From Microvirga lupini (GTDB lineage Bacteria > Pseudomonadota > Alphaproteobacteria > Rhizobiales > Beijerinckiaceae): DNA of 64,000 nucleotides. Shown here in pieces: positions 1 through 10,521 of the stretch (the stretch's first letter is position 1; each line of letters starts with the position of its first letter). A model generated the notes under the pieces. It did not search any database, was not told where the DNA came from, and was given only the letters and a program-made list of their open reading frames with translations. The DNA lies in the NCBI RefSeq assembly GCF_014191055.1, contig NZ_JACHWB010000003.1:744066-808065 (forward strand), written 5' to 3'. The position numbers and the translations under genes were made by a program.

Positions 1-2
1 TC

Positions 3-530
3 TTCGTGGAGGGCATCGCGGTCTTCGGGATCTTTCCCTATATAGCGCCGCTGCTCGAGGAGCGCGGCGGAGGCGGGGCGGCGGAAGCCGGCTTCGCCAT
101 CGGCGGATTTGCCGTCGGTGGCCTTGTCTATTCCGTCCTGGTGACCTGGATGCTCAGGCGTATGGGCATCGGCAAGATCCTCCTGGGCGGAGGTTTCTTT
201 GCCGGTGCCGCGCTGGTGATTCTGGGCCTGGGCGGAGACTGGAAGCTCGATGCGGCGGCCCTGGTGCTCATGGGCCTCGGCTTCTACATGCTCCACAACA
301 CCTTCCAGGCTCAGGTGACGGAGGTGGCTCCAGGCGCCCGAGCGTCGGCCGTGGCGCTTCATGCGTTTTCGTTCTTCTGTGGTCAGGCCTTGGGCGTCGT
401 CCTGATGGGACTCGGCCTGCGTAACATCGGGCTGACGGGGGCGACATCTGGTGCCGCCCTCGTCATCCTCGGCGTCGGCCTCACGGCATCCATCGTCCTG
501 ACGCGGCAGGCGGCTCAGCGGGCGCGATAG
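3..530 (+). CDS. MFS transporter, C-terminal part (5' truncated by window)
   Basis: The open frame runs in from the window edge, so only about the last 175 residues are visible. They contain several hydrophobic spans with short basic loops (for example a loop ending MLRRMG between two helices), as expected for the second half of a 12-helix major facilitator in the inner membrane. The substrate cannot be told from this part. The GTG at 6 is internal and is probably not the real start. The 3' end overlaps the end of the convergent queF by 16 nt. Confidence 0.7.
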   Translation, partial: FVEGIAVFGIFPYIAPLLEERGGGGAAEAGFAIGGFAVGGLVYSVLVTWMLRRMGIGKILLGGGFFAGAALVILGLGGDWKLDAAALVLMGLGFYMLHNTFQAQVTEVAPGARASAVALHAFSFFCGQALGVVLMGLGLRNIGLTGATSGAALVILGVGLTASIVLTRQAAQRAR

Positions 531-964
531 GGAGCAACGCCCTGGTCCGGGAGCCAAAGGTTCTTCGGCAGCTCACCGGTCTGCCAGAACACGTCGATCG
601 GGATGCCGCCGCGCGGGTACCAGTAACCGCCGATGCGCAGATATCGGGGCTCCAGCAGATCCGCCAAACGCTTGCCGATGGCGACCGTGCAATCCTCATG
701 GAAGGCGCCGTGGTTGCGGAAGCTGTGCATGTAGAGCTTCAGCGACTTCGATTCGACGAGCCAGGGTCCTGGCACGTAGTCGATCACCAGAATGGCGAAA
801 TCCGGCTGGCCCGTCACCGGACAGAGCGAGGTGAATTCCGGCACTGTGAAGCGAGCCAGATAGTCGGTGTCGGGATGCGGGTTCGGCACCCGGTCGAGCT
901 GCGCCGTCTCGGGTGAATCGGGGAGGGCGCTTGCCTGACCGAGCTGGAGAGTGGTTTCTGTCAT
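515..964 (-). CDS. queF: NADPH-dependent 7-cyano-7-deazaguanine reductase QueF
   Basis: This 149-aa cytosolic enzyme reduces preQ0 to preQ1 in queuosine biosynthesis, using NADPH. The QueF signature ESKSLKLY is present near residue 72, and the nucleophilic Cys48 lies in [13 protein letters not shown], with the acidic residue that follows it. Length matches the short, unimodular QueF type. The start ATG lies 144 nt from the divergent eno start, so the two genes share an intergenic region. I saw no preQ1 riboswitch-like fold in the leader. No other queuosine genes are in the window. Confidence 0.95.
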   Translation of the reverse strand: MTETTLQLGQASALPDSPETAQLDRVPNPHPDTDYLARFTVPEFTSLCPVTGQPDFAILVIDYVPGPWLVESKSLKLYMHSFRNHGAFHEDCTVAIGKRLADLLEPRYLRIGGYWYPRGGIPIDVFWQTGELPKNLWLPDQGVAPYRAR

Positions 965-1051
965 ATGATTTCGCCTTGGATCGAGGGGATGAAGCTCTTG
1001 CCGTCCTTGCTCACCTGGGTATTTCGGTCAATAAGCCAATCCATGACTTGA

Positions 1052-2392
<1,341 letters not shown>

Positions 2393-2425
2393 TCCTACCC
2401 GAGACAAAAGAACTTTTACTCTTCG

Positions 2426-2503
2426 TCATGGCCGGGCTCGTCCCGGCCATCCACGTTTTCCGGGTTCAAAACGTGGATAACCCGGCACAAGGCCGGGCAT
2501 GAC
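2426..2503. repeat. Dispersed palindromic repeat, copy 1
   Basis: This is a 78-bp imperfect inverted repeat. The outer arms are GTCATGGCCGGGC and GCCCGGCCATGAC-like, and an inner pair is CCACGTTTT / AAAACGTGG. A second copy with the same plan lies at 7414-7500. Read as protein, the left arm gives MAGLVPAIHVF, a familiar spurious peptide from this intergenic repeat class in Rhizobiales genomes. It fills most of the gap between eno and the FtsB-like gene. Confidence 0.85.
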
Positions 2504-2576
2504 ATCGAGGGGGCAATAGCGCTTCGCGCGCAACTCTCAACGCCTTCTTAACCATGCTGCTGTAAGACTCAGCCTC

Positions 2577-2891
2577 ATGGTAATCCGCAGACGCGCACGA
2601 CGATTCCTGATCCCGCTGGTGCTTTATAGCATTTCAGCGGCTGTGGCCGGCTACTTCGTGCATCACGCCCATAGCGGTGCACGCGGTATTGAGGCTCGAC
2701 AAAAATATGAGGCCCAGGTTGCCGAACTTTCGGACGAGCTTGCGGGTTTAAAGACTCAGCGCTCCGACTGGGAGCGCCGCATCGCCCTGTTGCGGAGCGA
2801 TCAGATCGACCGGGATCTGCTCGAGGAAAGAGCACGCGTAATGTTAGGACGTGTGCACAAGAACGACCTTGTCATCATCACGGGTCCCTGA
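2577..2891 (+). CDS. FtsB/DivIC-like septum formation initiator
   Basis: This 104-aa bitopic membrane protein has a short basic N-terminus (VIRRRARR), one membrane segment at about residues 11-28, then a periplasmic coiled coil (residues 37-75, heptad-like, rich in E, L and K). A C-terminal DLLEERARVMLG segment is typical of the DivIC/FtsB family. Members bridge the divisome through FtsL and FtsQ. The position between eno and pdhA is the usual place for ftsB-like genes in alphaproteobacteria. The start ATG at 2577 sits just before the hydrophobic segment. The family call is firm; the name ftsB itself is by analogy. Confidence 0.85.
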   Translation: MVIRRRARRFLIPLVLYSISAAVAGYFVHHAHSGARGIEARQKYEAQVAELSDELAGLKTQRSDWERRIALLRSDQIDRDLLEERARVMLGRVHKNDLVIITGP

Positions 2892-2917
2892 TTAAGCATA
2901 GCCCAAAAGTTCTGCTT

Positions 2918-2932
2918 AACTTGAATCAAGTT
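2918..2932. promoter_or_regulatory. Perfect palindrome upstream of the pdh operon
   Basis: The 15-bp sequence AACTTGAATCAAGTT has perfect 7-bp arms around a central A. It lies 132 nt upstream of the pdhA start in an AT-richer patch. It does not match the gamma-proteobacterial PdhR box. It could be an operator for a dimeric regulator of the pdh operon, or part of the 3' structure of the preceding gene, since TTAAGCA/TGCTTAA arms lie just before it. Function is inference. Confidence 0.4.
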
Positions 2933-3063
2933 AATTGAAATTTTGATAACAAAAACAGACGCTTGCCTGTTTCATTGTGCACCGCAAAACCGCTTTTAGC
3001 CCACTCGATTTCCCCCTTCGTCTGCGCTACAACTTTCGTCGAGGAAACCCTTCGGAGGACCCG

Positions 3064-4125
3064 ATGGCTGTTGCTGCCCGCAAGGCGGGCCGTGCCGGTG
3101 CAGGCGCGGCTAACAAGACCACTTCCACTAAAGGCTCCACACGCGGAGCTGCTCTCAATTCCCCACAATTCGACAAGAACCAAGATCTGACCGCCTATAA
3201 CGACATGCTTCTGATCCGGCGCTTCGAGGAGAAGTCCGGCCAGATGTACGGCATGGGTCTGATCGGCGGTTTCTGCCACCTCTATATCGGCCAGGAAGCT
3301 GTCGTCGTCGGCATGCAGATGGCGACGAAAGAGGGCGACCAGGTGATCACCGGCTATCGCGACCACGGTCACATGCTCGCCTGTGGCATGGACGCGAAGG
3401 GTGTCATGGCCGAATTGACCGGACGCCGGGGCGGCCTGTCGAAGGGCAAGGGCGGCTCCATGCACATGTTCTCCAAGGAGAAGCATTTCTATGGCGGCCA
3501 CGGCATCGTCGGCGCTCAGGTGTCGCTCGGCACCGGCATTGCGTTTGCCAACCATTATCGCGAAAATGGCAATGTCTGCCTGACCTATTTCGGCGACGGC
3601 GCGGCCAATCAGGGTCAGGTCTACGAGAGCTTCAACATGGCGCAGCTCTGGAAGCTGCCCGTGGTCTACGTGATCGAGAACAACCGCTATGCCATGGGCA
3701 CGGCGGTGTCGCGTGCCTCGGCCCAGACCGACTTCTCCAAGCGTGGCGTGTCTTTCGGCATTCCGGGCGAGCAGGTCGACGGCATGGACATCCGTGCAGT
3801 CTACGCCGCCGGGCAGCGCGCCATCGAGCATGCCCGCTCGGGCAAAGGGCCGTACATCCTCGAGATGCAGACCTACCGCTATCGCGGCCACTCCATGTCC
3901 GACCCGGCCAAGTACCGCACGAAGGACGAGGTGACCCGCATGCGCGAGGAGCACGATCCGATCGAGCAGGTCCGCCGCCGTCTGTTGGAGAGCTGGAAGC
4001 TGTCGGAAGACGAGCTGAAGGCGATCGACAGCCGGGTGCGCGAGATCGTCAACGAGGCGGCCGAGTTCGCCACGCACGATCCAGAGCCCGATCCGTCCGA
4101 GCTCTATACGGACATTCTTCTCTAA
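3064..4125 (+). CDS. pdhA: Pyruvate dehydrogenase E1 component, alpha subunit
   Basis: PdhA (353 aa) is the thiamine-diphosphate-binding half of E1, which decarboxylates pyruvate and passes the acetyl group to E2 lipoate. The TPP/Mg motif starts GDGAANQGQ and ends with ENN. The phosphorylation-loop equivalent YRGHSMSDPAKYR is present. The frame is open 29 codons further upstream, but ATG 3064 has a strong GGAGG 5 nt before it and begins the normal protein (MAVAARKAGRAG), including a basic, Ala/Thr-rich N-terminal tail common in this order. It is the first gene of pdhA-pdhB-DUF5076-pdhC-lpdA. Confidence 0.97.
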   Translation: MAVAARKAGRAGAGAANKTTSTKGSTRGAALNSPQFDKNQDLTAYNDMLLIRRFEEKSGQMYGMGLIGGFCHLYIGQEAVVVGMQMATKEGDQVITGYRDHGHMLACGMDAKGVMAELTGRRGGLSKGKGGSMHMFSKEKHFYGGHGIVGAQVSLGTGIAFANHYRENGNVCLTYFGDGAANQGQVYESFNMAQLWKLPVVYVIENNRYAMGTAVSRASAQTDFSKRGVSFGIPGEQVDGMDIRAVYAAGQRAIEHARSGKGPYILEMQTYRYRGHSMSDPAKYRTKDEVTRMREEHDPIEQVRRRLLESWKLSEDELKAIDSRVREIVNEAAEFATHDPEPDPSELYTDILL

Positions 4126-4188
4126 GCGGCGTGTTGACGCCGCTTCTCCCTGAATCTCGCCGCTGCGACAATCAAAACAGGTCTTTTA

Positions 4189-5640
4189 ATGGCGATCGAT
4201 ATTCTCATGCCTGCCCTCTCGCCCACCATGGAGCAGGGCAAACTGGCCAAGTGGCTGAAAAAAGAGGGCGATCAGGTCAAGCCCGGCGATGTGCTGGCCG
4301 AGATCGAGACCGATAAGGCGACCATGGAGGTCGAGGCCATCGACGAGGGCGTCCTGGCCAAGATCCTGGTTTCCGACGGAACCGACAATGTCGCCGTGAA
4401 CACCCCCATTGCGATCCTCGCGGGCGAGGGTGAGGACGTGTCGGCCGCAGCCTCCTCGGCGAAGGCGCCAGCTGCCCCGGCACCGGAAGCACAACCTGCG
4501 CCGACTCCCGATATGGAGCGTGAAGGGATGGCTGACCGGCCGTCGGCCGACTCAATCCCAGGCACCGACGCAAAGCCAGTGGCGGAGCCCGCGTCTCCCT
4601 ACGTGATCCAGAATCGCACCGCGCATGATGCGATGGCGGAGATTCCGGAAGGCACGGAGATGGTCTCCATGACCGTGCGCGAAGCGCTTCGCGATGCCAT
4701 GGCCGAGGAGATGCGCAAGGACGACAGCGTCTTCGTCATGGGCGAAGAGGTGGCCGAGTACCAGGGCGCCTACAAGGTCACGCAGGGCCTGCTGCAGGAA
4801 TTCGGCGCCAAGCGCGTGATCGACACGCCCATCACCGAGCACGGCTTTGCCGGCGTCGGCGTCGGCGCGGCCTTCACGGGGCTGCGCCCCATCGTCGAGT
4901 TCATGACCTTCAACTTCGCCATGCAGGCGATCGACCAGATCATCAACTCGGCGGCCAAGACCCTCTACATGTCCGGCGGCCAGCTCGGCGCGCCCATCGT
5001 GTTCCGCGGCCCCAACGGCGCCGCGGCCCGCGTAGGTGCGCAGCACAGCCACGACTATGCTGCCTGGTACTCGAACGTTCCGGGGCTGAAGGTCGTCGCT
5101 CCCTACACGGCGTCCGACGCGAAGGGGCTCCTCAAGAGCGCCATCCGCGATCCGAACCCCATCGTCTTCCTGGAAAACGAGATCCTCTACGGACAATCCT
5201 TCCCGGTGCCGAAGCTCGATGATTTCACGGTGCCGATCGGCAAGGCGCGAATCCACCGCCAGGGCAAGGACGTCACCATCGTGTCCTTCTCGATTGGCAT
5301 GACCTATGCACTCAAGGCCGCCCAGGAGCTGGAAAAGGAAGGGATCGACGCCGAGGTCATAGACCTGCGCACGATCCGTCCCATGGACACCGACACCATC
5401 GTGGCCTCGGTCATGAAGACGGGCCGCTGTGTCACGGTGGAAGAGGGCTTCCCACAATCCGGTGTCGGCGCAGAGATCGTCACGCGCATCATGGAAAATG
5501 CGTTCGACTATCTTGACGCACCTGTGATCCGCGTCACCGGCAAGGACGTTCCCATGCCTTATGCGGCCAACCTCGAGAAGCTCGCGCTGCCGAACGTGGC
5601 CGAAGTCGTGCAGGCGGCGAAGGCCGTTTGCTACAGGTGA
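4189..5640 (+). CDS. pdhB: Pyruvate dehydrogenase E1 component, beta subunit, with N-terminal lipoyl domain
   Basis: This 483-aa protein has a lipoyl domain at residues 1-80 (acceptor Lys in [11 protein letters not shown]), an Ala/Pro-rich linker at about 85-140, and then the E1-beta transketolase-like body. The body includes [20 protein letters not shown] and [21 protein letters not shown] lipoyl domain on E1-beta is a known alphaproteobacterial trait; elsewhere it is found only on E2. It pairs with PdhA to form the heterotetrameric E1. It lies 63 nt after pdhA and 4 nt before the next gene, so the two are very likely cotranscribed. Confidence 0.97.
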   Translation: MAIDILMPALSPTMEQGKLAKWLKKEGDQVKPGDVLAEIETDKATMEVEAIDEGVLAKILVSDGTDNVAVNTPIAILAGEGEDVSAAASSAKAPAAPAPEAQPAPTPDMEREGMADRPSADSIPGTDAKPVAEPASPYVIQNRTAHDAMAEIPEGTEMVSMTVREALRDAMAEEMRKDDSVFVMGEEVAEYQGAYKVTQGLLQEFGAKRVIDTPITEHGFAGVGVGAAFTGLRPIVEFMTFNFAMQAIDQIINSAAKTLYMSGGQLGAPIVFRGPNGAAARVGAQHSHDYAAWYSNVPGLKVVAPYTASDAKGLLKSAIRDPNPIVFLENEILYGQSFPVPKLDDFTVPIGKARIHRQGKDVTIVSFSIGMTYALKAAQELEKEGIDAEVIDLRTIRPMDTDTIVASVMKTGRCVTVEEGFPQSGVGAEIVTRIMENAFDYLDAPVIRVTGKDVPMPYAANLEKLALPNVAEVVQAAKAVCYR

Positions 5641-5644
5641 CCTC

Positions 5645-5941
5645 ATGACTGAACGGAAATTCGAAGCCCTCAACGTTCCGCCGGATGCGCTTGAAAAAGG
5701 TGGCATCGAGATCCTGAGGGCTTCGGTGGTCGATGGGGCGGTGAGCATCGCGCTGCGCCGTGCCTTCGACGATCCGTTCACCTGGGGCGTGCTCCTGGTG
5801 GATCTCGCCCGCCACGCCGCGCGTGTCTATGCCATGGAAACGGACCTCTCGGAGGAGGAGGCCATGGCGGAGATCACCGCAGGCCTTCAGGCCGAGCTGG
5901 ACGATCCGAGCGATCCCGGCTCGACGCAGGCCATCAACTGA
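5645..5941 (+). CDS. DUF5076-like small protein of the pdh operon
   Basis: A 98-aa acidic cytosolic protein starts at ATG 5645 (MTERKFEALNVPPDALEKGG), 4 nt after pdhB and 30 nt before pdhC. It has no signal peptide, membrane segment or cofactor motif. The middle (SIALRRAFDDPFTWGVLLVDLARHAA) is compact and amphipathic. I believe it belongs to the DUF5076 family, small proteins found next to alphaproteobacterial pyruvate dehydrogenase genes, but the family name is from memory. Function is unknown. Position suggests an accessory or regulatory role in the complex. Confidence 0.8.
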   Translation: MTERKFEALNVPPDALEKGGIEILRASVVDGAVSIALRRAFDDPFTWGVLLVDLARHAARVYAMETDLSEEEAMAEITAGLQAELDDPSDPGSTQAIN

Positions 5942-5971
5942 ATTCCAGATCAGGTCAGGATCTAAAACGCC

Positions 5972-7405
5972 ATGCCCATCAATATCCTGATGCCCGCCCT
6001 GTCTCCCACCATGGAAAAGGGCAACCTTGCCAAGTGGCTGAAGAAGGAAGGCGACACGGTGAAGTCCGGCGACGTCATCGCCGAGATCGAAACCGACAAG
6101 GCCACCATGGAAGTGGAGGCGGTGGATGAAGGTATCCTCGCCAAGATCGTGGTGCCCGAAGGAACGGCGGACGTTCCCGTCAATGAGCTCATTGCTCTGA
6201 TCGCCGCTGAAGGCGAGGACCCTAAGAGTGTCACGGCTCCGGCGTCCGGCGGCGGCGCCCCGGCGCCTGCGCCGAAGGCGGAAGCTGCTCCGGCTCCTGC
6301 TGCACCGGCAGTGGCGCCGCAGCCGCAGGCCAACACCGTTCAGGGCGACCCGAACGCCCACATGTCCTATGCCCGCGTCGATCAAGCTCCCCAGGGGCCC
6401 GCGACGGCCGCGAAGCCCAATGGGGCAGGGCAGCCGCAGGCTTCCGGCAACCGCGTCTTCGCCTCGCCGCTCGCCAAGCGGGTCGCTAAGGAAGCCGGTG
6501 TCGACATCGCGTCGATCCAAGGCTCCGGCCCTCATGGCCGCGTGGTCGAGAAGGATGTGCGCGCCGCGCTCCAGGGTGGCGGCACGAAGCCTGCTCCGGC
6601 TCCTGCCGCTGCGGCAGCTCCGGCAACCGCTGCGAAGCCGGCAGCGCCGCAACTGGCTCAGAGCATGGGCGCCGAACAGGTCAAGGCGATGTTCGAGGCC
6701 GGCACCTACGAGGAAGTGCCCCTCGACGGCATGCGCAAGACCATCGCCAAGCGCCTCGTTGAGTCGAAGCAGACGGTGCCGCATTTCTACCTGTCGCTGG
6801 ATTGCGAACTCGACGCGCTTATGGCCTTGCGCGAGCAGATCAACGCGGCCGCCGGCAAGGACAAGGACGGCAAGCCCGCCTACAAGCTCTCGGTCAATGA
6901 CTTTATCATCAAGGCGCTGGCCATCGCGCTCCAGCGCGTACCGGCCGCCAATGCAGTCTGGGCCGAGGACCGGATTCTGAAGATGAAGCATTCGGACGTG
7001 GGCGTGGCCGTCGCTATCGAGGGCGGCCTGTTCACGCCGGTCGTGCGCAAGGCCGAGCAGAAGACGCTCACGGCTATCTCGGCCGAGGTGAAGGATCTGG
7101 CGGGCCGCGCCCGCAACCGTCGCCTGAAGCCCGAGGAGTATCAGGGCGGCTCCACGGCCGTGTCGAACCTCGGCATGTACGGTATCAAGAACTTCCAGGC
7201 CGTCATCAACCCGCCCCAGGGTACGATCCTGGCGGTCGGCGCCGGCGAGAGCCGAGTGGTGGTGAAGAACGGCGCTCCCGCCGTCATCCAGGCCATGACC
7301 GTGACGCTCTCCTGCGACCACCGCGTGGTCGACGGAGCGCTCGGCGCGGAACTCCTCGCCGCCTTCAAGCAGCTCATCGAAAGCCCGATGGGGATGCTGG
7401 TTTAA
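5972..7405 (+). CDS. pdhC: Dihydrolipoamide acetyltransferase (E2 of pyruvate dehydrogenase)
   Basis: E2 (477 aa) carries acetyl groups from E1 to CoA and forms the core of the complex. In order it has one lipoyl domain (residues 1-80, [11 protein letters not shown]), an Ala/Pro linker, a peripheral subunit-binding domain at about 150-190 (ASPLAKRVAKEAGVDI, GSGPHGRV), a second Ala/Pro linker, and the catalytic domain from about 240. The active-site segment SCDHRVVDGALGAE contains the catalytic His and Asp. A single lipoyl domain here is balanced by the extra one on PdhB. A palindromic repeat follows 8 nt after the stop. Confidence 0.97.
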   Translation: MPINILMPALSPTMEKGNLAKWLKKEGDTVKSGDVIAEIETDKATMEVEAVDEGILAKIVVPEGTADVPVNELIALIAAEGEDPKSVTAPASGGGAPAPAPKAEAAPAPAAPAVAPQPQANTVQGDPNAHMSYARVDQAPQGPATAAKPNGAGQPQASGNRVFASPLAKRVAKEAGVDIASIQGSGPHGRVVEKDVRAALQGGGTKPAPAPAAAAAPATAAKPAAPQLAQSMGAEQVKAMFEAGTYEEVPLDGMRKTIAKRLVESKQTVPHFYLSLDCELDALMALREQINAAAGKDKDGKPAYKLSVNDFIIKALAIALQRVPAANAVWAEDRILKMKHSDVGVAVAIEGGLFTPVVRKAEQKTLTAISAEVKDLAGRARNRRLKPEEYQGGSTAVSNLGMYGIKNFQAVINPPQGTILAVGAGESRVVVKNGAPAVIQAMTVTLSCDHRVVDGALGAELLAAFKQLIESPMGMLV

Positions 7406-7413
7406 TATCGATC

Positions 7414-7500
7414 GTCATGGCCGGCCTCGTGCCGGCCATCCACGTCTTTAACGGCCCGCTCCACGAGGACGTGGATGCCCGGGCCAAGCCCGGGCATGAC
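7414..7500. repeat. Dispersed palindromic repeat, copy 2, inside the pdh operon
   Basis: This 87-bp imperfect inverted repeat has the same plan as copy 1: outer arms GTCATGGCCGGCC and GCCCGGGCATGAC, inner arms CCACGTCTTT and GAGGACGTGG. It occupies the whole gap between pdhC and lpdA. Its right end abuts the GGGGGAG ribosome-binding site of lpdA, so the transcript would carry a long hairpin directly before the lpdA start. Confidence 0.85.
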
Positions 7501-7511
7501 GGGGGAGTTCC

Positions 7512-8951
7512 ATGGCAAACCAATACGACATCATCGTCATCGGCGGCGGTCCTGGGGGCTATGTGGCGGCGATCCGCGCGGCGCAGCTCGGGTTCAAGAC
7601 TGCGGTCGTGGAACGCGAGCATCTCGGGGGCATCTGCCTCAACTGGGGCTGCATCCCGACCAAGGCGCTGCTGCGCTCGGCCGAGATCTACCACTACATG
7701 GAGCACGCCAAGGATTACGGCCTTTCCGCTCAAGGGATCGGCTTCGATGCGGCGGCCATCGTCAACCGTTCGCGCGGCGTCTCCGGCCGGCTCAACGGCG
7801 GCGTCGGCATGCTGCTCAAGAAGAACAAGGTCGATGTGATCTGGGGTGAGGCGGCGATCTCCAAGCCCGGCGAGGTCGTGGTAACGGCGCCGAAGAAGCC
7901 CGCCATGCAGCCGCAGAACCCGGTGCCGAAGGGCGTGCTGGAGCCCGGCACCTATGCGGCCAAGAACATCATCGTCGCGACCGGCGCCCGTCCGCGCGCT
8001 CTGCCTGGCATCGAGCCGGACGGCAAGCTGATCTGGACCTATTTCGAGGCCATGGTGCCGCCCGCCATGCCGAAGTCTTTGATCGTCATGGGCTCGGGCG
8101 CCATCGGCATCGAGTTCGCCTCCTTCTATCGCACCATGGGCGTGGAGGTAACGGTGGTCGAGGTGATGCCGCAGATCCTGCCCGTCGAGGACGCGGAGAT
8201 CGCAGGTCTGGCCCGCAAGCGTTTCGAAAAGCAGGGCATGAAAATCCTGTCGGGCGCCAAGGTCACGAAGGTTGAAAAGGGTTCGAATTCCATCACCGCC
8301 ACCATCGACGATGGCAAGGGCGGCACCCAGACGATCACCGCGGATCGCATGATCTCGGCGGTCGGCGTCGTGGGCAACATCGAAAATCTCGGCCTTGAGA
8401 AGCTGGGAGTGAAGATCGAGCGCGGCGTCGTTGTCACGGATGGCTTGGGGCGCACCAACGTGCCCGGTATCTATGCCATCGGCGACGTGGCGGGCCCGCC
8501 CATGCTGGCGCACAAGGCCGAGCACGAGGGCGTGATCTGCGTCGAGACCATCAAGGGCATGCACACCCACGCCATGGACAAGGCAAAGATCCCGGGCTGC
8601 ACCTATTGCAACCCGCAGATCGCCTCCGTTGGCCTCACCGAGGCCAAGGCCAAGGAGCAGGGGTTCGACATCCGCGTTGGCCGCTTCCCCTTCATCGGCA
8701 ACGGCAAGGCCATTGCACTCGGTGAGCCGGACGGCCTCGTGAAGACAATCTTCGACAAGAAGACCGGTCAGCTCCTGGGTGCCCACATGGTCGGCGCGGA
8801 AGTGACCGAGCTGATCCAGGGCTTCGTGATCGCCATGAACCTGGAAACCACCGAGGAAGAGCTGATCCACGCCGTCTTCCCGCACCCGACGCTCTCCGAG
8901 ACGATGCACGAGAGCGTGCTCGATGCCTATGACCGCGTGATCCACATCTGA
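7512..8951 (+). CDS. lpdA: Dihydrolipoyl dehydrogenase (E3)
   Basis: This 479-aa FAD flavoprotein reoxidises dihydrolipoamide with NAD+. The FAD-binding GGGPGGY is at residues 11-17, the redox-active disulfide is in GGICLNWGCIPTK, the NAD-binding GSGAIGIEFA is at about 195, the second FAD segment is YAIGDVAGPPMLAHKA, and the catalytic His-Glu pair is in HPTLSET near the C-terminus. A short insertion around PKKPAMQPQNPVPKGV (about residues 123-145) is seen in other Rhizobiales E3 proteins of pdh operons. ATG 7512 follows GGGGGAG by 5 nt. It is the last gene of the operon, followed by a strong terminator. Confidence 0.97.
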   Translation: MANQYDIIVIGGGPGGYVAAIRAAQLGFKTAVVEREHLGGICLNWGCIPTKALLRSAEIYHYMEHAKDYGLSAQGIGFDAAAIVNRSRGVSGRLNGGVGMLLKKNKVDVIWGEAAISKPGEVVVTAPKKPAMQPQNPVPKGVLEPGTYAAKNIIVATGARPRALPGIEPDGKLIWTYFEAMVPPAMPKSLIVMGSGAIGIEFASFYRTMGVEVTVVEVMPQILPVEDAEIAGLARKRFEKQGMKILSGAKVTKVEKGSNSITATIDDGKGGTQTITADRMISAVGVVGNIENLGLEKLGVKIERGVVVTDGLGRTNVPGIYAIGDVAGPPMLAHKAEHEGVICVETIKGMHTHAMDKAKIPGCTYCNPQIASVGLTEAKAKEQGFDIRVGRFPFIGNGKAIALGEPDGLVKTIFDKKTGQLLGAHMVGAEVTELIQGFVIAMNLETTEEELIHAVFPHPTLSETMHESVLDAYDRVIHI

Positions 8952-9005
8952 CGGTAGGGCGGCACGATTTGGGTCCTGCGGGGCCAAAGTTGAGCTTCAG
9001 GAATC

Positions 9006-9041
9006 AAACAGCCAGGACCTTTTCGAGGTCCTGGCTGTTTT
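9006..9041 (+). terminator. Rho-independent terminator after lpdA
   Basis: Perfect 14-bp arms AAACAGCCAGGACC and GGTCCTGGCTGTTT surround a 7-nt loop, and the right arm ends in a short T run. It lies 55 nt after the lpdA stop and ends the pdh operon before dctA. Confidence 0.9.
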
Positions 9042-9089
9042 CATTTCGGGACGAAGTGCCGCCGGCGAAGCGTCCATGAGGAGGCGACG

Positions 9090-10424
9090 ATGACAAGCGT
9101 CGCAGTGAGAGACGGGATCGGAGACACGCGATCTCGCAAGAAGCCCTGGTACAAGGTTCTCTACATTCAGGTCCTGATCGCTATCGTTCTTGGCGCCCTG
9201 ATCGGCTGGCTGCTGCCGGATCTTGCCAAGAACGATTGGGTCAAGGCCCTCGGCGACGGCTTCATCAAGCTGATCAAGATGGTGATCGCGCCGATCATCT
9301 TCTGCACGGTCGTGTCCGGCATCGCCCATATCCAGGACGCCAAGAAGGTGGGGCGGGTCGGCGTTAAGGCGCTGGTGTATTTCGAAATCGTGTCCACCTT
9401 CGCCCTCGTCATCGGCCTTCTCGTCGGCAATCTCGTGAAGCCGGGCGCCGGCTTTGCCGGGACGCCAGACCCGGCCGCGGTCGCTGGCTATGCCAAACAG
9501 GCGGCCGAGCAGAAGCCGGTCGATTTCATTCTCCACATCATCCCCGACAGCGTGGTGGGGGCCTTTGCCCAGGGCGATATCCTGCAGGTGCTCCTCTTCG
9601 CGATCCTGTTCGGCTTCGCTTTGCTCGTGCTTGGCGAGCGCGGCGCGACAATCCGCAGGCTCATCGACGATGCGGGGCATGCCATGTTCGGGGTGATCGC
9701 GATCGTCATGAAGGCCGCGCCTCTCGGCGCCTTCGGCGCCATGGCCTACACCATCGGCCGCTTCGGGCCGCAGGCCCTCGGCAACCTCATCGGCCTCATT
9801 GCGACTTTCTATGCTACGGCGGCGCTCTTCGTCTTCGTGGTCTTAGGCGCAATCGCTCGCATGGCCGGCTTCAGCATCTTCAAGTTCCTCGGCTATATTC
9901 GGGACGAGCTGCTCATCGTGCTCGGCACGAGTTCGTCCGAGAGCGCCTTGCCGCAATTGATGGAGAAGCTCGAACGGCTCGGCTGCTCGAGATCGGTCGT
10001 CGGTCTCGTCGTGCCGACCGGCTATTCCTTCAATCTCGATGGCACCAATATCTACATGACGCTCGCGACCCTGTTCATTGCGCAGGCGCTGCACTTCGAT
10101 CTCACCTTCGGCCAGCAGCTGACGATTCTCCTGGTTGCCCTCCTCACATCGAAGGGCGCCAGCGGTGTCACGGGCGCGGGCTTCGTCACCCTCGCGGCTA
10201 CGCTGGCGGTGGTGAACCCGGCCCTGGTGCCCGGCATGGCCGTCATTCTCGGCATCGACAAGTTCATGAGCGAGGTGCGCGCGCTCACCAACATCATCGG
10301 CAACGGCGTGGCCACGATCGTGGTGGCTTGGTGGGAGGGCGAACTCGACCGCGACAAGCTCGAAGCCGGTCTCAACCGGCGGATCGACCCGTCCGATATC
10401 GAAACGGCCGTAACGACGGATTAG
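9090..10424 (+). CDS. dctA: DctA-type dicarboxylate/cation symporter
   Basis: This 444-aa inner-membrane protein of the DAACS family takes up C4-dicarboxylates (succinate, malate, fumarate) with protons or sodium. About eight hydrophobic spans are present. The serine-rich re-entrant loop [10 protein letters not shown], the NMDGT-equivalent [10 protein letters not shown] and the [10 protein letters not shown] hairpin segment are all present. AGGAGG lies 6 nt before ATG 9090. No dctBD regulators are adjacent and I found no convincing sigma-54 promoter. It is a single gene between the lpdA terminator and a GFA-domain gene on the same strand. Confidence 0.93.
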   Translation: MTSVAVRDGIGDTRSRKKPWYKVLYIQVLIAIVLGALIGWLLPDLAKNDWVKALGDGFIKLIKMVIAPIIFCTVVSGIAHIQDAKKVGRVGVKALVYFEIVSTFALVIGLLVGNLVKPGAGFAGTPDPAAVAGYAKQAAEQKPVDFILHIIPDSVVGAFAQGDILQVLLFAILFGFALLVLGERGATIRRLIDDAGHAMFGVIAIVMKAAPLGAFGAMAYTIGRFGPQALGNLIGLIATFYATAALFVFVVLGAIARMAGFSIFKFLGYIRDELLIVLGTSSSESALPQLMEKLERLGCSRSVVGLVVPTGYSFNLDGTNIYMTLATLFIAQALHFDLTFGQQLTILLVALLTSKGASGVTGAGFVTLAATLAVVNPALVPGMAVILGIDKFMSEVRALTNIIGNGVATIVVAWWEGELDRDKLEAGLNRRIDPSDIETAVTTD

Positions 10425-10521
10425 CCGCCAACCGTCTGCCCATGATGCCACTCCATGCTCCTCTGGGCTGACAAGGGTGCGTGCGACGGCTAAACTCGGC
10501 AGGACGAAGCGGGGACACGCC

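Noticed and set aside
7417-7509. Short coding frame starting MAGLVPAIHVF between pdhC and lpdA
   Set aside because: It is the translation of the palindromic repeat, and the same peptide arises at the eno-linked copy; not a real gene.
8955-8980. GGCACG-containing sequence upstream of dctA as a sigma-54 promoter
   Set aside because: The GG at 8961-8962 is followed at the required 10-nt spacing by GT, not GC, and no dctBD genes are adjacent.
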